Notes under the pieces: model-generated | What the model saw: the letters and a program-made list of their open reading frames with translations, nothing else | Told to the model about the DNA's origin: nothing | The model's database searches: none | Assembly (NCBI GenBank): GCA_902537215.1 | Contig: CACBAM010000007.1 | Location: forward strand, 1 to 64,000 | From: an uncultured Alphaproteobacteria bacterium | GTDB lineage: Bacteria > Pseudomonadota > Alphaproteobacteria > Rhodobacterales > Rhodobacteraceae | Length of the DNA: 64,000 nucleotides | Reading direction: 5' to 3' | Translations under genes and position numbers: made by a program | In this document: positions 36,173 to 45,625 of the stretch, piece by piece | Layout: every line of letters begins with the position of its first letter | Position numbering within the stretch: the first letter of the stretch is position 1

Positions 36173-36976
36173 ATGACAAGTCATCTAGAGGTAGAAGTAA
36201 AAGAAAAAATTTTAGAAATCAAAATCAATAAGCCAAAAGTAAATGCTATAGACCTTAAACTTAGTCAAGATCTTGGAAAAGCTTTTGCGGAATTACGAGA
36301 TAATCCCGACCTTAGAGTTGGAATAATTACTGGTGAAGGAGATAAGATATTTTCAGCTGGATGGGACCTCAAAGCCGTTAATTCTGGAGAGATGGCGCTA
36401 GACAATTGGTGGGAAAAGGCGGACTACGGAGACGGTGGTTTTGCCGGATTAACAGAAAATTGGAATTTGAACAAGCCAGTGATTTGCGCTCTAAATGGTC
36501 ACGCAATTGGTGGCGGTTTTGAGCTTGCAATGTCCTGTGATTTGATTATAGCAGCAGAACACGTTGAATTTGGTCTGCCTGAGATGCCGCTAGGTATTGT
36601 TCCTGATGCAGGTGCACTTCAAAGGTTACCTAGAAGAATTCCATATAATATTGCAATGGAAATGTTTTTTCTTGGTCGTAGAATGTCAGCTCAGGAAGCA
36701 AAAAGCTTTGGATTGGTAAATAAAGTGGTTGATAAATCCTTACTTTTGGATTCTGCAAGAGAGTGGGCAGAAAAAATGTCGCAGACAGCTCCACTAGCAA
36801 TGCAAAGCGTAAAGGAAGTTTTAAGAGCGATAGAATGTAAAGCTTTAAAAGAGGCTTTTTCAGAAATGCGGTCAGGCAATTTGTCGACATATTCGAATAT
36901 GCTTAAATCTGACGATGCAGCTGAAGGTGTGGCGGCGTTTGTTGAAAAAAGAGATCCAAATTTTAAAGGAAAATAG
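36173..36976 (+). CDS. caiD: CaiD-like crotonobetainyl-CoA hydratase (carnitinyl-CoA dehydratase family)
   Basis: 267-residue crotonase. It resembles E. coli CaiD along its whole length in motifs recalled from memory: KVNAIDLKLS at the start, FSAGWDLKA, GGFAGLTE, GGGFELAMSCD, FGLPEMPLGIVPDAG, FLGRRMSAQEA, and ending EKRDPNFKGK. The Glu of GLPEMPLG fits the catalytic base that the other crotonase (8154) lacks. It would interconvert crotonobetainyl-CoA and L-carnitinyl-CoA. It lies directly upstream of L-carnitine dehydrogenase, which strengthens the assignment; a hydratase for another short-chain acyl-CoA is the main alternative. Confidence 0.82.
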   Translation: MTSHLEVEVKEKILEIKINKPKVNAIDLKLSQDLGKAFAELRDNPDLRVGIITGEGDKIFSAGWDLKAVNSGEMALDNWWEKADYGDGGFAGLTENWNLNKPVICALNGHAIGGGFELAMSCDLIIAAEHVEFGLPEMPLGIVPDAGALQRLPRRIPYNIAMEMFFLGRRMSAQEAKSFGLVNKVVDKSLLLDSAREWAEKMSQTAPLAMQSVKEVLRAIECKALKEAFSEMRSGNLSTYSNMLKSDDAAEGVAAFVEKRDPNFKGK

Positions 36977-36977
36977 C

Positions 36978-37925
36978 TTGGAAAGTTTAAATAAGATCTC
37001 GACAGTAGCCAGCATTGGAGGTGGACCCATAGGAGCTGGTTGGGCTGCTCACTTTCTAGCCAAAGGCCTAAATGTAAAATGTTATCTCCACTCAGAGAAT
37101 GAAATAGATGATTATAAATTATTAATCAAAACGGCTTGGGAAACATTGGAAAAATTAGGCATTGATAAAACAGCATCGTTAGAAAAAATGCAAATCTTCA
37201 CCAACTTAAAAGAGAGCTTAACCGAGGTCGACTTCGTACAGGAAAGCATTCCGGAGATATTAGATATAAAGCAAGATTTTTATTCCCAAATTGATTTATT
37301 TTTAAACCCAAGCATTATTATAGCTTCATCAACTTCTGGGCTATTAATTTCAGACATCGTAAAAAACTGCAATACAAAAGATAGAGCAATAGTAGGCCAT
37401 CCTTTTAACCCTCCATACTTGCTTCCACTGGTAGAGGTTGTTGCTAGTGAATACACAAATAAACTATGTGTTGATCAGGCAGTCAGCTTCTATAAAGCGG
37501 TCGGTAAAGTCCCAATTGTGCTTAAAAAAGAAATTCCAGGATTTATTGCAACTCGTTTACAGGAAGCATTGTGGCGAGAGGCATTACACATGGTCGCAAA
37601 TGATGAAGCAACACCCGAACAAATTGATTTAGCACTAATTAATGGGCCAGCACCTAGGATGGCTTACCAAGGTCAATGCATGGCATTTCACGTGGCCTGT
37701 GGTGAAGGAGGGATGGCTACAAATTTAGACCAATTCGGCCCTACATTACAATTACCATGGACTAGACTTAAAGCACCTGAATTAACACAAGAATTACGTG
37801 ATAAGATGGTTGATGGGTGTAAAGACATGTCAAAAGGTAAGCATTTTCTTGAAATGGCTAAAGATCGTGATAACGCAATTGCTGCGATTTTGAGTGCCAT
37901 ACAAAATAATCATCCAACTAAATAA
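36978..37925 (+). CDS. L-carnitine dehydrogenase-like 3-hydroxyacyl-CoA dehydrogenase family protein
   Basis: 315 residues. The NAD-binding [17 protein letters not shown] is at the N-terminus. Middle motifs are [19 protein letters not shown] and [16 protein letters not shown], and the C-terminal domain has [21 protein letters not shown]. This pattern and length match bacterial L-carnitine 3-dehydrogenases. The long open frame starts inside caiD, but the TTG at 36978 with AAGGA nine bases upstream gives the expected N-terminus. It would oxidise L-carnitine to 3-dehydrocarnitine with NAD, which the next gene product can cleave. Confidence 0.85.
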   Translation: MESLNKISTVASIGGGPIGAGWAAHFLAKGLNVKCYLHSENEIDDYKLLIKTAWETLEKLGIDKTASLEKMQIFTNLKESLTEVDFVQESIPEILDIKQDFYSQIDLFLNPSIIIASSTSGLLISDIVKNCNTKDRAIVGHPFNPPYLLPLVEVVASEYTNKLCVDQAVSFYKAVGKVPIVLKKEIPGFIATRLQEALWREALHMVANDEATPEQIDLALINGPAPRMAYQGQCMAFHVACGEGGMATNLDQFGPTLQLPWTRLKAPELTQELRDKMVDGCKDMSKGKHFLEMAKDRDNAIAAILSAIQNNHPTK

Positions 37926-37935
37926 TGAGGTTAGC

Positions 37936-38823
37936 ATGAATTTTGAGGTAATAGTGACATGTGCGGTTACAGGAGCCGGTGAGACTGTTGATAAAAGTCC
38001 TCATGTTCCAGTAACCCCAAAAGAGGTTGCAGATGCTGCTATCGAAGCTGCGAAAGCAGGTGCTTCTGCAGCCCATGTTCATGTGCGAGATCCAGAAACT
38101 GGTAAAGGATCCCGAGATGTAAACTTATTTAAAGAAGCGGTTGACAGAATAAGAGATGATAAAACTGATGTAGTGATAAATCTTACTGCAGGAATGGGCG
38201 GAGATTGGGTTCCTGATGAAAATGATTTTGCGATGCCTGGCCCCGGAACGGACATGATAGGTCCTGATGAGAGGCTAGCGCATATAGAGATGTGTAAGCC
38301 AGAAATTTGCTCCTTAGATTGTGGAACCTTAAATTTTGGTGTCAACGATCATTCTATTTATATATCCACTCTACCTATCCTGAGAAAAATGGCCGAATTG
38401 ACAAAATCTTGGGGAGTAAAACCAGAATTAGAGGTTTTTGACTTAGGTCATATTAGATTAGCCAAACAGCTAATTGAAGAGGGATTAATTAAAGAACCTC
38501 CAATGTTTCAAATATGTTTAGGAATACCGTGGGGCGCTGATCAAAGTGTTGATACTATGAAGGCAATGAAGGATCATCTACCATCAAACGCAACTTGGTC
38601 TGGGTTTGGTATTTCAAGAATGCAAATACCAATGGCTGCTGCAGCCGTTACTATGGGGGGCAATGTTCGTGTTGGCTTAGAAGATAATCTTTATCTTTCA
38701 AAAGGCGTGCTTGCTACGAATGGACAATTGGTTGAAAAAGTTATAAAAATAATCACCCTAATGGGTGGAAGAGTTCTTACCCCCGATGAAACAAGAAAAA
38801 AGCTTTTATTAATAAAAAACTAA
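37936..38823 (+). CDS. BKACE-family beta-keto acid cleavage enzyme, probably dehydrocarnitine-cleaving
   Basis: 295-residue TIM-barrel Zn enzyme of the PF05853 family. The zinc histidines are in [10 protein letters not shown], with the substrate-binding region [11 protein letters not shown] and C-terminal [15 protein letters not shown] six bases upstream supports the ATG at 37936; the open frame upstream overlaps the previous gene and is not used. BKACE enzymes use acetyl-CoA to split a beta-keto acid into acetoacetate and an acyl-CoA. Next to carnitine dehydrogenase, the natural substrate is 3-dehydrocarnitine, giving glycine-betaine-CoA plus acetoacetate. Confidence 0.85.
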   Translation: MNFEVIVTCAVTGAGETVDKSPHVPVTPKEVADAAIEAAKAGASAAHVHVRDPETGKGSRDVNLFKEAVDRIRDDKTDVVINLTAGMGGDWVPDENDFAMPGPGTDMIGPDERLAHIEMCKPEICSLDCGTLNFGVNDHSIYISTLPILRKMAELTKSWGVKPELEVFDLGHIRLAKQLIEEGLIKEPPMFQICLGIPWGADQSVDTMKAMKDHLPSNATWSGFGISRMQIPMAAAAVTMGGNVRVGLEDNLYLSKGVLATNGQLVEKVIKIITLMGGRVLTPDETRKKLLLIKN

Positions 38824-38838
38824 TTATTGAGATAAACT

Positions 38839-39996
38839 ATGTATGACACTTCAAGCGACTCAAAAATTCTATTAGATACTGTCCAAAAATTCATGGCTGA
38901 CGAAATTTATCCTCATGAAGACCGTGTGGATAAACTTGGTTATGTTCCTGATGAAATAGGCAAACAAATAGAAGAAAAATCAAAGGAAGTAGGATTATTT
39001 GCAGCTAATCTTCCAGAAAAATACGGTGGGGGGGGATTGGATTATTCTTCAATGATGATAGTTGAAAGGGAGTATGGAAAAACTTCACATGCTTTACATT
39101 CATGGATAGCACGTCCTACCGAAATACTTCTAGCCTGCAACGAAAAGCAAATGGAAGAATACCTTTATCCCTGTGTAAAAGGTGATAAACGAGAATTATT
39201 TGCATTAACAGAACCTGACGCGGGCTCCGATATCATGAGTATGAAATCTAACGCCAAGAAAGAAGGAGATGACTGGATTTTGAATGGTTCCAAACATTTT
39301 ATTTCTGGACCATGTATGCCAGATTTTGCGATTGTATTTGCTGCTACAGGAGAAGATGAAACGCCTCGCGGAAAAAGAAAAAGAATTACAGCCTTCCTAG
39401 TAGATGTTGGTATTCCCGGATTTGATATTCAAGAGGGTACAAAGTGTATCAGCTACCGGGGATATAAAAATTACCAGCTAAGCTTTAACGACGTTAGGCT
39501 TTCTGCTGATAAGATACTAGGTACTGAGGGTAATGGACTTTCATTATCTGGGAAATGGCTTGGCATGGGTCGTATTTGGGTAGGAGCGACTTGTTGTGGC
39601 AAGGCAGAACGAATTCTTGATTTAGCTTTAGACTGGGCTGCTCAAAGAAAACAATTTGGCAAGCCAATAGGAACTTTCCAAGCTACAGGTTTCAAGCTAG
39701 CAGATATGAAGATGAACTTACGAGCCGCAGACCTTTTAGTAAAAGATGCTGTAGACAGGGCTCTTACTGGTCAAATGATGGATGAGGATGCGGCTATTGT
39801 TAAGATTTTCTGTTCAGAAATGCTTAATAAGGTAGCAGACGATACTGTTCAGATTTTTGGAGGAATGGGCTTAATGGAAGAGATGCCTATTGAGAGGCTT
39901 TGGAGAGACTCACGTTTGGAAAGAATTTGGGATGGAACCTCTGAAATACAAAGGCATATTGTAACACGCTCAATGCTTAGACCTCTTGGGGCATGA
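38839..39996 (+). CDS. acyl-CoA dehydrogenase, possibly for gamma-butyrobetainyl-CoA
   Basis: 385-residue flavoprotein with all three acyl-CoA dehydrogenase domains: LTEPDAGSD (FAD/CoA contact), FNDVRLSADKILG and RKQFGKPIGTFQ. At the C-terminal base position many family members have Glu in a YEGT motif; here Asp365 is in RIWDGTSEIQR. CaiA of the carnitine pathway also departs from the standard residue at this place. A dehydrogenase making crotonobetainyl-CoA from gamma-butyrobetainyl-CoA would supply CaiD in this operon. Its stop overlaps the next start by 4 bases (ATGA). Confidence 0.85.
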   Translation: MYDTSSDSKILLDTVQKFMADEIYPHEDRVDKLGYVPDEIGKQIEEKSKEVGLFAANLPEKYGGGGLDYSSMMIVEREYGKTSHALHSWIARPTEILLACNEKQMEEYLYPCVKGDKRELFALTEPDAGSDIMSMKSNAKKEGDDWILNGSKHFISGPCMPDFAIVFAATGEDETPRGKRKRITAFLVDVGIPGFDIQEGTKCISYRGYKNYQLSFNDVRLSADKILGTEGNGLSLSGKWLGMGRIWVGATCCGKAERILDLALDWAAQRKQFGKPIGTFQATGFKLADMKMNLRAADLLVKDAVDRALTGQMMDEDAAIVKIFCSEMLNKVADDTVQIFGGMGLMEEMPIERLWRDSRLERIWDGTSEIQRHIVTRSMLRPLGA

Positions 39997-42068
39997 TTTT
40001 AAACTCTTTTAAAAGCATTGATCGTTTTTTTAAAGCAAAATCAGTTGTTTTTATCGGTGGCAAAGACATATTTGTTCCCATAAGGGAGTTAAAAAGAAGA
40101 GGCTATAAGGGGAAAATATTTGTTGTTAACCCAACCAGAAATAAAATCGATAATTATAAATGTTTAAGAAAGGTTTCTGACCTTCCGTTGAGTCCGGATG
40201 CTGCGTTCATCGCTGTGCCTGCTAAAGAGGTTATTTCAACTGTAAGAGCTCTTAAAGCCATTAAGTGCAAGGGAATAGTATGTTATTCGGCAGGGTTTAA
40301 AGAAATCGGTAAGACTGGAAAATACCTTGAGGATAGACTTATTAAGGAATGCGGTGATACTCCATTAATTGGGCCTAATTGTTATGGATTTATTAATTTT
40401 TCTGACAACCTTGCACTTTGGCCGTTTTCACACAAAGGCAAGCATTGCAAAAAGGGAATTGCGCTTATTACTCAAAGTGGAATGCTATCATCAGATATTA
40501 TTATGGCGACTAGATCACTTCCAATTAGCTTTATGGTATCCGCGGGGAACCAAGCTGTAACAAAGATTGAAGACTTAATTCACTATTTCAGCAAAAAGAC
40601 AAATGTGTCCTGCATTGCTATACACATCGAAGGAATTTCTGATTTAACTAGATTTGTGGAGGCTTCAAAATTTTCATTTAATGCAGGAAAACCTATTATT
40701 GTTTACAAATCTGGTAAATCACAAATTGGTAAAAGGATTGCTAAAAGCCATACCGGATCTCTTTCCGGAAATAATGAAATGTATTCAGCACTCTTTAAGC
40801 AATTGGCTATCACGGAAGTGTATGACCCAATACAATTACTTGAAACAGCTAAATTATTTAGTATTTCGTGCCCAATAAAAACAAATAAAATTTTAGCACT
40901 TACCTGTTCTGGAGGTGGAGCTGCAATGGTTGCAGATAACGCAGAAGATTTAGAATTAAAGTTACCAAACTTTAGAAAAAGTCAGAAAAAATCACTGGAC
41001 AAAGTGTTACCAAAAATAGCAACGATATCAAACCCCTTGGATTACACAACTCCCATATGGGGTATTCCAGAAAAGACAGGTCCAGTATTTAAAAACGCAT
41101 TGAAAAACGACTATTCCACAGCAATTTTGGTACAGGATTTTCCTCATACGCAAATAAACGATACTGAACAACTCTATTTAAACGATACAAAGGCTTTTAT
41201 AGATGAGAGTAAACTCGTGGGTCTTACTCCCATTATCTGTTCAACTCTGCCTGAAAATATAAATGAAAATGTTGGCAATAAGATTTTGAGGTTAGGTGGT
41301 GTCCCAATGCAGGGCATATATAACTGTTTAAACGCAGTAAGACAATTCTTAGATTACAATAATTTCAGTGATAAAAAAGAGTTACAAAAATTTAAGCTAG
41401 CGCAACGCAAAAATGATAAATTTCTAAATGCAAACGAGTACCAAGGAAAAATTTGTATTAGAGAACAAGGAATAAAGGTTCCTAATGCTCAGCTTGTAAA
41501 AAATATAAAAGATTTAGAAAAAGTAAAAATTAAATTTCCAATCGCTTTAAAGTTTACTAGCTCAAAAATTTTACATAAGACCGAGTTAGGAGCTGTTAAA
41601 TTAAACATTAATAGTCGAACAGAGCTCGTATCAAAATATCATGAAATTAAAAAATCATTGGGCTTAAAGGCGATTAATAATGGTATATTTTTTATTGAAG
41701 AAATGCTTCCAGCTCCAATTGCAGAAATGTTTTTAAGCATTCGAAGTGACAAAACATTTGGTGATGTATTAGTTGTTGGTATGGGAGGAGCATTAACTGA
41801 ATTATACAGGGATACAAAAACTTTTATATTACCTGTATCAAAAAAGTATATTTCACAAGAAATTAAAAAAATGAAATTTTTCAATTTAATCAATGGCTTT
41901 CGCAATAATAGTAAAGTAAAATTAAATATGGTTATAAATGAAATATTTAAAATAGCAGATTTTCATAGCCAAGAAGAAAATGGGTGCGCATCAATAGAGA
42001 TAAATCCATTTTTTATATACGAAGATAGCATGATAGCAGCTGATTGTGTTTTAAGTCGAAAAATATAA
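39993..42068 (+). CDS. NDP-forming acyl-CoA synthetase (acetate-CoA ligase family)
   Basis: 691 residues that fuse both halves of the ADP-forming acyl-CoA synthetase: a CoA-binding domain (about 10-130), succinyl-CoA-ligase-like domains with the phosphohistidine in AKSHTGSLSG (about residue 255), and a C-terminal ATP-grasp domain (about 475-690, FPIALKFTS ... KTELGAVKLN). It makes an acyl-CoA from an acid with ADP or GDP formation, or runs backward to conserve energy. It could activate gamma-butyrobetaine or carnitine, or recover ATP from glycine-betaine-CoA. Last gene of the operon; it ends 4 bases from the convergent ABC transporter gene. Confidence 0.85.
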   Translation: MILNSFKSIDRFFKAKSVVFIGGKDIFVPIRELKRRGYKGKIFVVNPTRNKIDNYKCLRKVSDLPLSPDAAFIAVPAKEVISTVRALKAIKCKGIVCYSAGFKEIGKTGKYLEDRLIKECGDTPLIGPNCYGFINFSDNLALWPFSHKGKHCKKGIALITQSGMLSSDIIMATRSLPISFMVSAGNQAVTKIEDLIHYFSKKTNVSCIAIHIEGISDLTRFVEASKFSFNAGKPIIVYKSGKSQIGKRIAKSHTGSLSGNNEMYSALFKQLAITEVYDPIQLLETAKLFSISCPIKTNKILALTCSGGGAAMVADNAEDLELKLPNFRKSQKKSLDKVLPKIATISNPLDYTTPIWGIPEKTGPVFKNALKNDYSTAILVQDFPHTQINDTEQLYLNDTKAFIDESKLVGLTPIICSTLPENINENVGNKILRLGGVPMQGIYNCLNAVRQFLDYNNFSDKKELQKFKLAQRKNDKFLNANEYQGKICIREQGIKVPNAQLVKNIKDLEKVKIKFPIALKFTSSKILHKTELGAVKLNINSRTELVSKYHEIKKSLGLKAINNGIFFIEEMLPAPIAEMFLSIRSDKTFGDVLVVGMGGALTELYRDTKTFILPVSKKYISQEIKKMKFFNLINGFRNNSKVKLNMVINEIFKIADFHSQEENGCASIEINPFFIYEDSMIAADCVLSRKI

Positions 42069-42072
42069 GATC

Positions 42073-43116
42073 CTATTTATATTTTTCTTTATTTCTAGAA
42101 GCTTTCTCTCTGAAAAGTGCACCTATAGCTGCGTCTAATGTGACTTTTCCTATTTTTTTACCTTTATTATCGACGACGCTACACTCATTGTTCTTTTCAT
42201 TATTTAAGACCTTTAAAGCGTCTTCGAGAGAACAAGAGCTATCTAAAGAAGTGCCTTTACTACTACCTTTTTGCATAATGGATTTAACTTCAATTACTTT
42301 CCCACGGTTAATATCTTTAATGAAATCAGAGATATAGTCATCAGCTGGCTTCATAATTATTTGTTGAGGATCACCTTTTTGAATAATCTTTCCATCCCTC
42401 AATATTGCAATGTTATCTCCAATTCTGAGCGCTTCATCTAAATCGTGCGTAATAAAGATAATTGTCTTATGTAAATCTTTTTGAAGTTCTAAAAGAATAT
42501 TTTGCATGTCAGTTCTTATTAAAGGGTCTAAGGCTGAAAATGCTTCGTCCATCAATAATATGGGAGCATCTGTTGCCAATGCTCTAGCCAAACCAACTCT
42601 CTGTTGCATACCACCGGAAAGTTGAGCAGGATATCTTTCCTCAAAACCTGATAATCCCACACTCTCAATCCACTTATGACTTTTCTCCTTCGCTATACTC
42701 TCTTGCTCTCCTTGGATGGTCAGGCCATACGCAACGTTTTGCGCTACTGTTTTATGCGGTAATAGAGCAAATTTTTGAAAAACCATAGACGTCTTCTTTC
42801 GCCTGAATTCACGCAACTGAAGTTGTGACATGGAAAGGATATCCTCATCATCTACGGTAATTGCGCCTGCTGTAGGTTCAATCAAACGATTGATATGTCT
42901 TATCAGAGTTGACTTTCCAGAGCCTGATAGTCCCATAATCACTTGTATTCTTTGTTCAGGAATATCTAAATTAATATTGTTTAGTCCAAGGACATGACTA
43001 TGATTATCCAATAGCTCCTGTTTTGACATTCCATTTTTTACAGGATCTATAAAAGATTTACCTCTAGGACCAAAGATTTTATAGAGATTTTCTATTTTAA
43101 GCTTCGTTTTACTCAT
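42073..43116 (-). CDS. proV: glycine betaine/proline-type ABC transporter ATPase (ProV/OpuAA-like)
   Basis: 347 residues. Walker A GLSGSGKST, signature LSGGMQQRVGLARAL, Walker B ILLMDEAFSALD and the H-loop ITHDLDE are complete. A C-terminal CBS-like stretch (about 275-330) is of the type that senses ionic strength in OpuA. The open frame starts 20 codons earlier, but the ATG at 43116 (MSKTKLKIENLYKIFG) matches the family N-terminus and overlaps proW by 8 bases. Third gene of proXWV. It would power uptake of a quaternary amine, probably the substrate for the adjacent carnitine-type operon. Confidence 0.9.
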   Translation of the reverse strand: MSKTKLKIENLYKIFGPRGKSFIDPVKNGMSKQELLDNHSHVLGLNNINLDIPEQRIQVIMGLSGSGKSTLIRHINRLIEPTAGAITVDDEDILSMSQLQLREFRRKKTSMVFQKFALLPHKTVAQNVAYGLTIQGEQESIAKEKSHKWIESVGLSGFEERYPAQLSGGMQQRVGLARALATDAPILLMDEAFSALDPLIRTDMQNILLELQKDLHKTIIFITHDLDEALRIGDNIAILRDGKIIQKGDPQQIIMKPADDYISDFIKDINRGKVIEVKSIMQKGSSKGTSLDSSCSLEDALKVLNNEKNNECSVVDNKGKKIGKVTLDAAIGALFREKASRNKEKYK

Positions 43117-43999
43117 GCTCTTTTCCGTAGCGATGAGCCTGAAGTCGTTGTCCGTATCGCTGTGATACCCTATCAAAAATTATTGCCAACGCGACAATTG
43201 CTAAACCGTTCATCAAGCCGAGTGTTAAATATTGATTTTGAACAGCTTGCAGAACCGGCATACCTAACCCTTTAACACCAATCATTGAAGCTATAACAAC
43301 CATTGCAAGCGCCATCATGATAGTTTGGTTTACTCCAGCAAAAATATTTGGTAATGCCAAGGGGATTTGAACCGAAAAGAGCTTTTGTCTGTAGCTAGAG
43401 CCAAAAGCATCTGCAGCCTCAAGAATTTCTTTATCCACTAACCTTATGCCTAGATTAGTTAAACGAATTATTGGAGGTATCGCGTATACACAAACAGCTA
43501 TCAAGCCTGGCACTCTTCCAATTCCTAAAAGCATTACCACCGGCAACAAATAGACGAAGATTGGAATAGTTTGCATTAAATCTAAGATTGGCGTTATTGC
43601 ACTTTGCACACGATCATAGCGTGACATTAGTATTCCAATTGGGATTCCGACGGCTATACAAATGAGTGTAGAGACAGATATTAATGAAATAGTTGCCATC
43701 ATATCTTTCCACATTCCAAAATAACCAATTAACATAAAAGAAACTACAGATCCTAAAGCTAGCTTCCAGCTTCTAGATCCAAGATAGGCAAGCCCCGCAA
43801 CAATTATAAGTATTATTGGCCATGGTGTCGCTATTAGGAGTTTTTCTAACCACACTAAGAAGAAATAAAGAGGATCAAAGAATGCTTCAATAGCATCTCC
43901 ATTTGACCTAGACCATTCTCTAAAAGATCCATCAATACCTTTTTTCAAATCTCTTAAGTCTCGTTTGCCTAAGCTTGGAAACTCTGCCAACCAATCCAT
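43109..43999 (-). CDS. proW: glycine betaine/proline-type ABC transporter permease (ProW-like)
   Basis: 296 residues with a long hydrophilic N-terminus (about 60 residues), as in ProW, then about six membrane helices. The EAA loop is visible as EAADAFGSSYRQKLFSVQIP. It pairs with the ATPase encoded immediately downstream and with the binding protein encoded upstream across a 74-base gap that holds a hairpin terminator. Substrate is inferred from neighbouring genes: betaine, carnitine or a similar amine. Confidence 0.9.
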   Translation of the reverse strand: MDWLAEFPSLGKRDLRDLKKGIDGSFREWSRSNGDAIEAFFDPLYFFLVWLEKLLIATPWPIILIIVAGLAYLGSRSWKLALGSVVSFMLIGYFGMWKDMMATISLISVSTLICIAVGIPIGILMSRYDRVQSAITPILDLMQTIPIFVYLLPVVMLLGIGRVPGLIAVCVYAIPPIIRLTNLGIRLVDKEILEAADAFGSSYRQKLFSVQIPLALPNIFAGVNQTIMMALAMVVIASMIGVKGLGMPVLQAVQNQYLTLGLMNGLAIVALAIIFDRVSQRYGQRLQAHRYGKEHE

Positions 44000-44023
44000 T
44001 AGGAGCCCTTTTTTAACAAAATT

Positions 44024-44056
44024 AAAAAAAGGTCGCCTCAGTTACCCAAGACGACC
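44024..44056 (-). terminator. intrinsic terminator between proX and proW
   Basis: Read on the minus strand, GGTCGTCT and AGGCGACC form an 8-bp stem (one G-U pair) around a 10-base loop, followed by seven T residues. It lies 18 bases after the proX stop. It should stop part of the transcripts, so that the binding protein is made in excess over the permease and ATPase. Confidence 0.8.
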
Positions 44057-44073
44057 TAAATAAAAGTATATCT

Positions 44074-45078
44074 TTAGAGAGATGCCTTAACCTTCTTAGC
44101 AACGTCTGCAGACACCCAAGGTGTCCATACATCTTCATATTCGATTAAGAACTCAACAGCTGCGTCTGGACCATTAGCTTGGTTATCTTCCATATATACC
44201 AACATTTTGTTCATTATTGGACCTGGAAAAATACGTTTCGCAAAATAACCCATAGCATCTGCGCCAGCAGACTCTTTGAAGTTTGTAGTCACAATAGTGT
44301 GAACTTCTGACTTAGTCCAAGCCGATGGCTTAGGATCAGCACAGTCTTGTTCTGCTTTTGCAATACAACCATCCCAGTTCTCTGCACCAGCAAAGGGAAC
44401 TCCAAAAGGAACAAGCTGCATATTATATTTTCCGATAGGAGCTGTTGGAGCCCAATAGTACCCAAACCAGTTATCCCCTCTTTGCACAGCTTTTGCCATT
44501 GATGCATCAAGACCAGCTTGTGAACCTGGGTCAATTAAGATCCAGCCTTTATCTTCCATTTTAAACGCTCTAAAGAGGTTTATGTTTGAAAGTTGGCAAC
44601 CCCATCCTGCAGGGCATCCAATGAATTCACCTTTTGAAGGATCCTCTTTTGCCGGGAATAGATCTGGTCTTTCAAGAATATCTAAAACAGTCTTTAGACC
44701 TGGGTTCTTTGTGAGCACGTAATCTGGAACCCACCATCCTTCTCCAAGGTCAGTGATTGGCATTTCTCTTGCTGAATGCAATCTACCTTCGTCCATTGCC
44801 TTGAAAAGTGGTTCCCTTACGGCGTTTATCCATAATTCGGCAGCAACATCAGGTTGACCCTTCTCATTCATAGACGCAAAAGTCGTAGTAGTTGCACCGG
44901 CAACCATTTCGATTTCACAGCCATAGCCCTCTTCAAGGATAATTTTATCGACATTTGCCATTAGTGTAGCTGATGGCCAGTTCATATCAGCCATAGAAAT
45001 TGATCCACATGCCGCATAGACATTTGTGGCTAAAGCCATGGTGCCAGCAACGACAGTTGACATCAAAAATTTATACAT
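44074..45078 (-). CDS. proX: glycine betaine/carnitine-type periplasmic binding protein (ProX-like)
   Basis: 334 residues with an N-terminal signal peptide ending near NVYAAC; a type II fold binding protein of the OpuAC/ProX family. Trp-rich stretches (EGWWVPDYVL, NWFGYYWAPT, EDVWTPWV) can supply the aromatic cage that holds trimethylammonium groups. AAGGA precedes the ATG. It would deliver betaine, choline or carnitine to ProWV. A terminator follows. Upstream are 166 bases containing a 13-base palindrome (45214-45226). Confidence 0.9.
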   Translation of the reverse strand: MYKFLMSTVVAGTMALATNVYAACGSISMADMNWPSATLMANVDKIILEEGYGCEIEMVAGATTTTFASMNEKGQPDVAAELWINAVREPLFKAMDEGRLHSAREMPITDLGEGWWVPDYVLTKNPGLKTVLDILERPDLFPAKEDPSKGEFIGCPAGWGCQLSNINLFRAFKMEDKGWILIDPGSQAGLDASMAKAVQRGDNWFGYYWAPTAPIGKYNMQLVPFGVPFAGAENWDGCIAKAEQDCADPKPSAWTKSEVHTIVTTNFKESAGADAMGYFAKRIFPGPIMNKMLVYMEDNQANGPDAAVEFLIEYEDVWTPWVSADVAKKVKASL

Positions 45079-45213
45079 ATCTCTTTCCTTCCATTTTAGG
45101 TCATACGTTAAAGACCAAGATTTGTTTATAGTAAGGCTACCCGTTTCATTAAGCCCTTGTCAATAGCAACAACCTTTTTTGTACCGAGCTTTACAATTGA
45201 GGCCCGATTTTCA

Positions 45214-45226
45214 TTCAATTATTGAA
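45214..45226. promoter_or_regulatory. small palindrome upstream of proX
   Basis: TTCAAT-T-ATTGAA is a perfect 6-1-6 dyad in the gap between the divergent proX and the small gene at 45338. It may be a regulator site; a dyad this short and AT-rich could also be chance. Confidence 0.2.
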
Positions 45227-45337
45227 CTAGCCCTTTAAAAATGCTTGAAAAAAACGCCGGCTTGTTGTAAGTCTATCAGTAGAGGTCGGTCGCTAGCCCT
45301 CTATAAAAAAAGGCCTAAAATGTATCCGGAGGCTATA

Positions 45338-45595
45338 GTGGCAATGTTCAATTATATATTATCCAAGATAAATAGTAAAAAAACTTCATATCAAGTAGGG
45401 CAAAGACTCTATTCAAGAACAAAACGCAATGCCCTCTTCTTGGAAAAGGAAATCTTTGTAAATGAGATAAAGCATTTTCGCGTGAGCATTGAGGGCTCAC
45501 CGATAAGAAAAGCCGTAATTTTAAGTGAAAACGCTTTACAAAATGACCAATACAAAGCCCTTGAAAATAAATCTAAGACAGAAACACTGCTTTGA
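45338..45595 (+). CDS. small hypothetical protein
   Basis: About 85 residues, strongly basic, with no membrane helix or recognised motif. The frame is open from 45245, but a perfect GGAGG (45328-45332) lies five bases before a GTG at 45338 and 11 before an ATG at 45344, so I place the start there. An ATG at 45320 is also possible. It contains LYSRTKRNALFLEKEIF and a charged tail. It sits alone between two leftward genes. The good ribosome binding site supports it, while the lack of a recognisable family argues for caution. Confidence 0.45.
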   Translation: MAMFNYILSKINSKKTSYQVGQRLYSRTKRNALFLEKEIFVNEIKHFRVSIEGSPIRKAVILSENALQNDQYKALENKSKTETLL

Positions 45596-45625
45596 TTTTC
45601 TTTGTCTTTTAAGCCTAATTTACAC

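Noticed and set aside
36915-36977. Upstream ATG for carnitine dehydrogenase, inside caiD
   Set aside because: It would add 21 residues unlike the family N-terminus; the TTG at 36978 has a ribosome binding site and the right length.
36173-39996. DmdB-DmdC-DmdD methylmercaptopropionate pathway
   Set aside because: The crotonase is CaiD-like along its length and adjoins carnitine dehydrogenase and BKACE; no dmdA is present in the window.
45158-45163. TTGACA -35-like box upstream of proX on the minus strand
   Set aside because: No -10-like element lies at a 16-18 base spacing; the best is 24 bases away, so I do not call a promoter.
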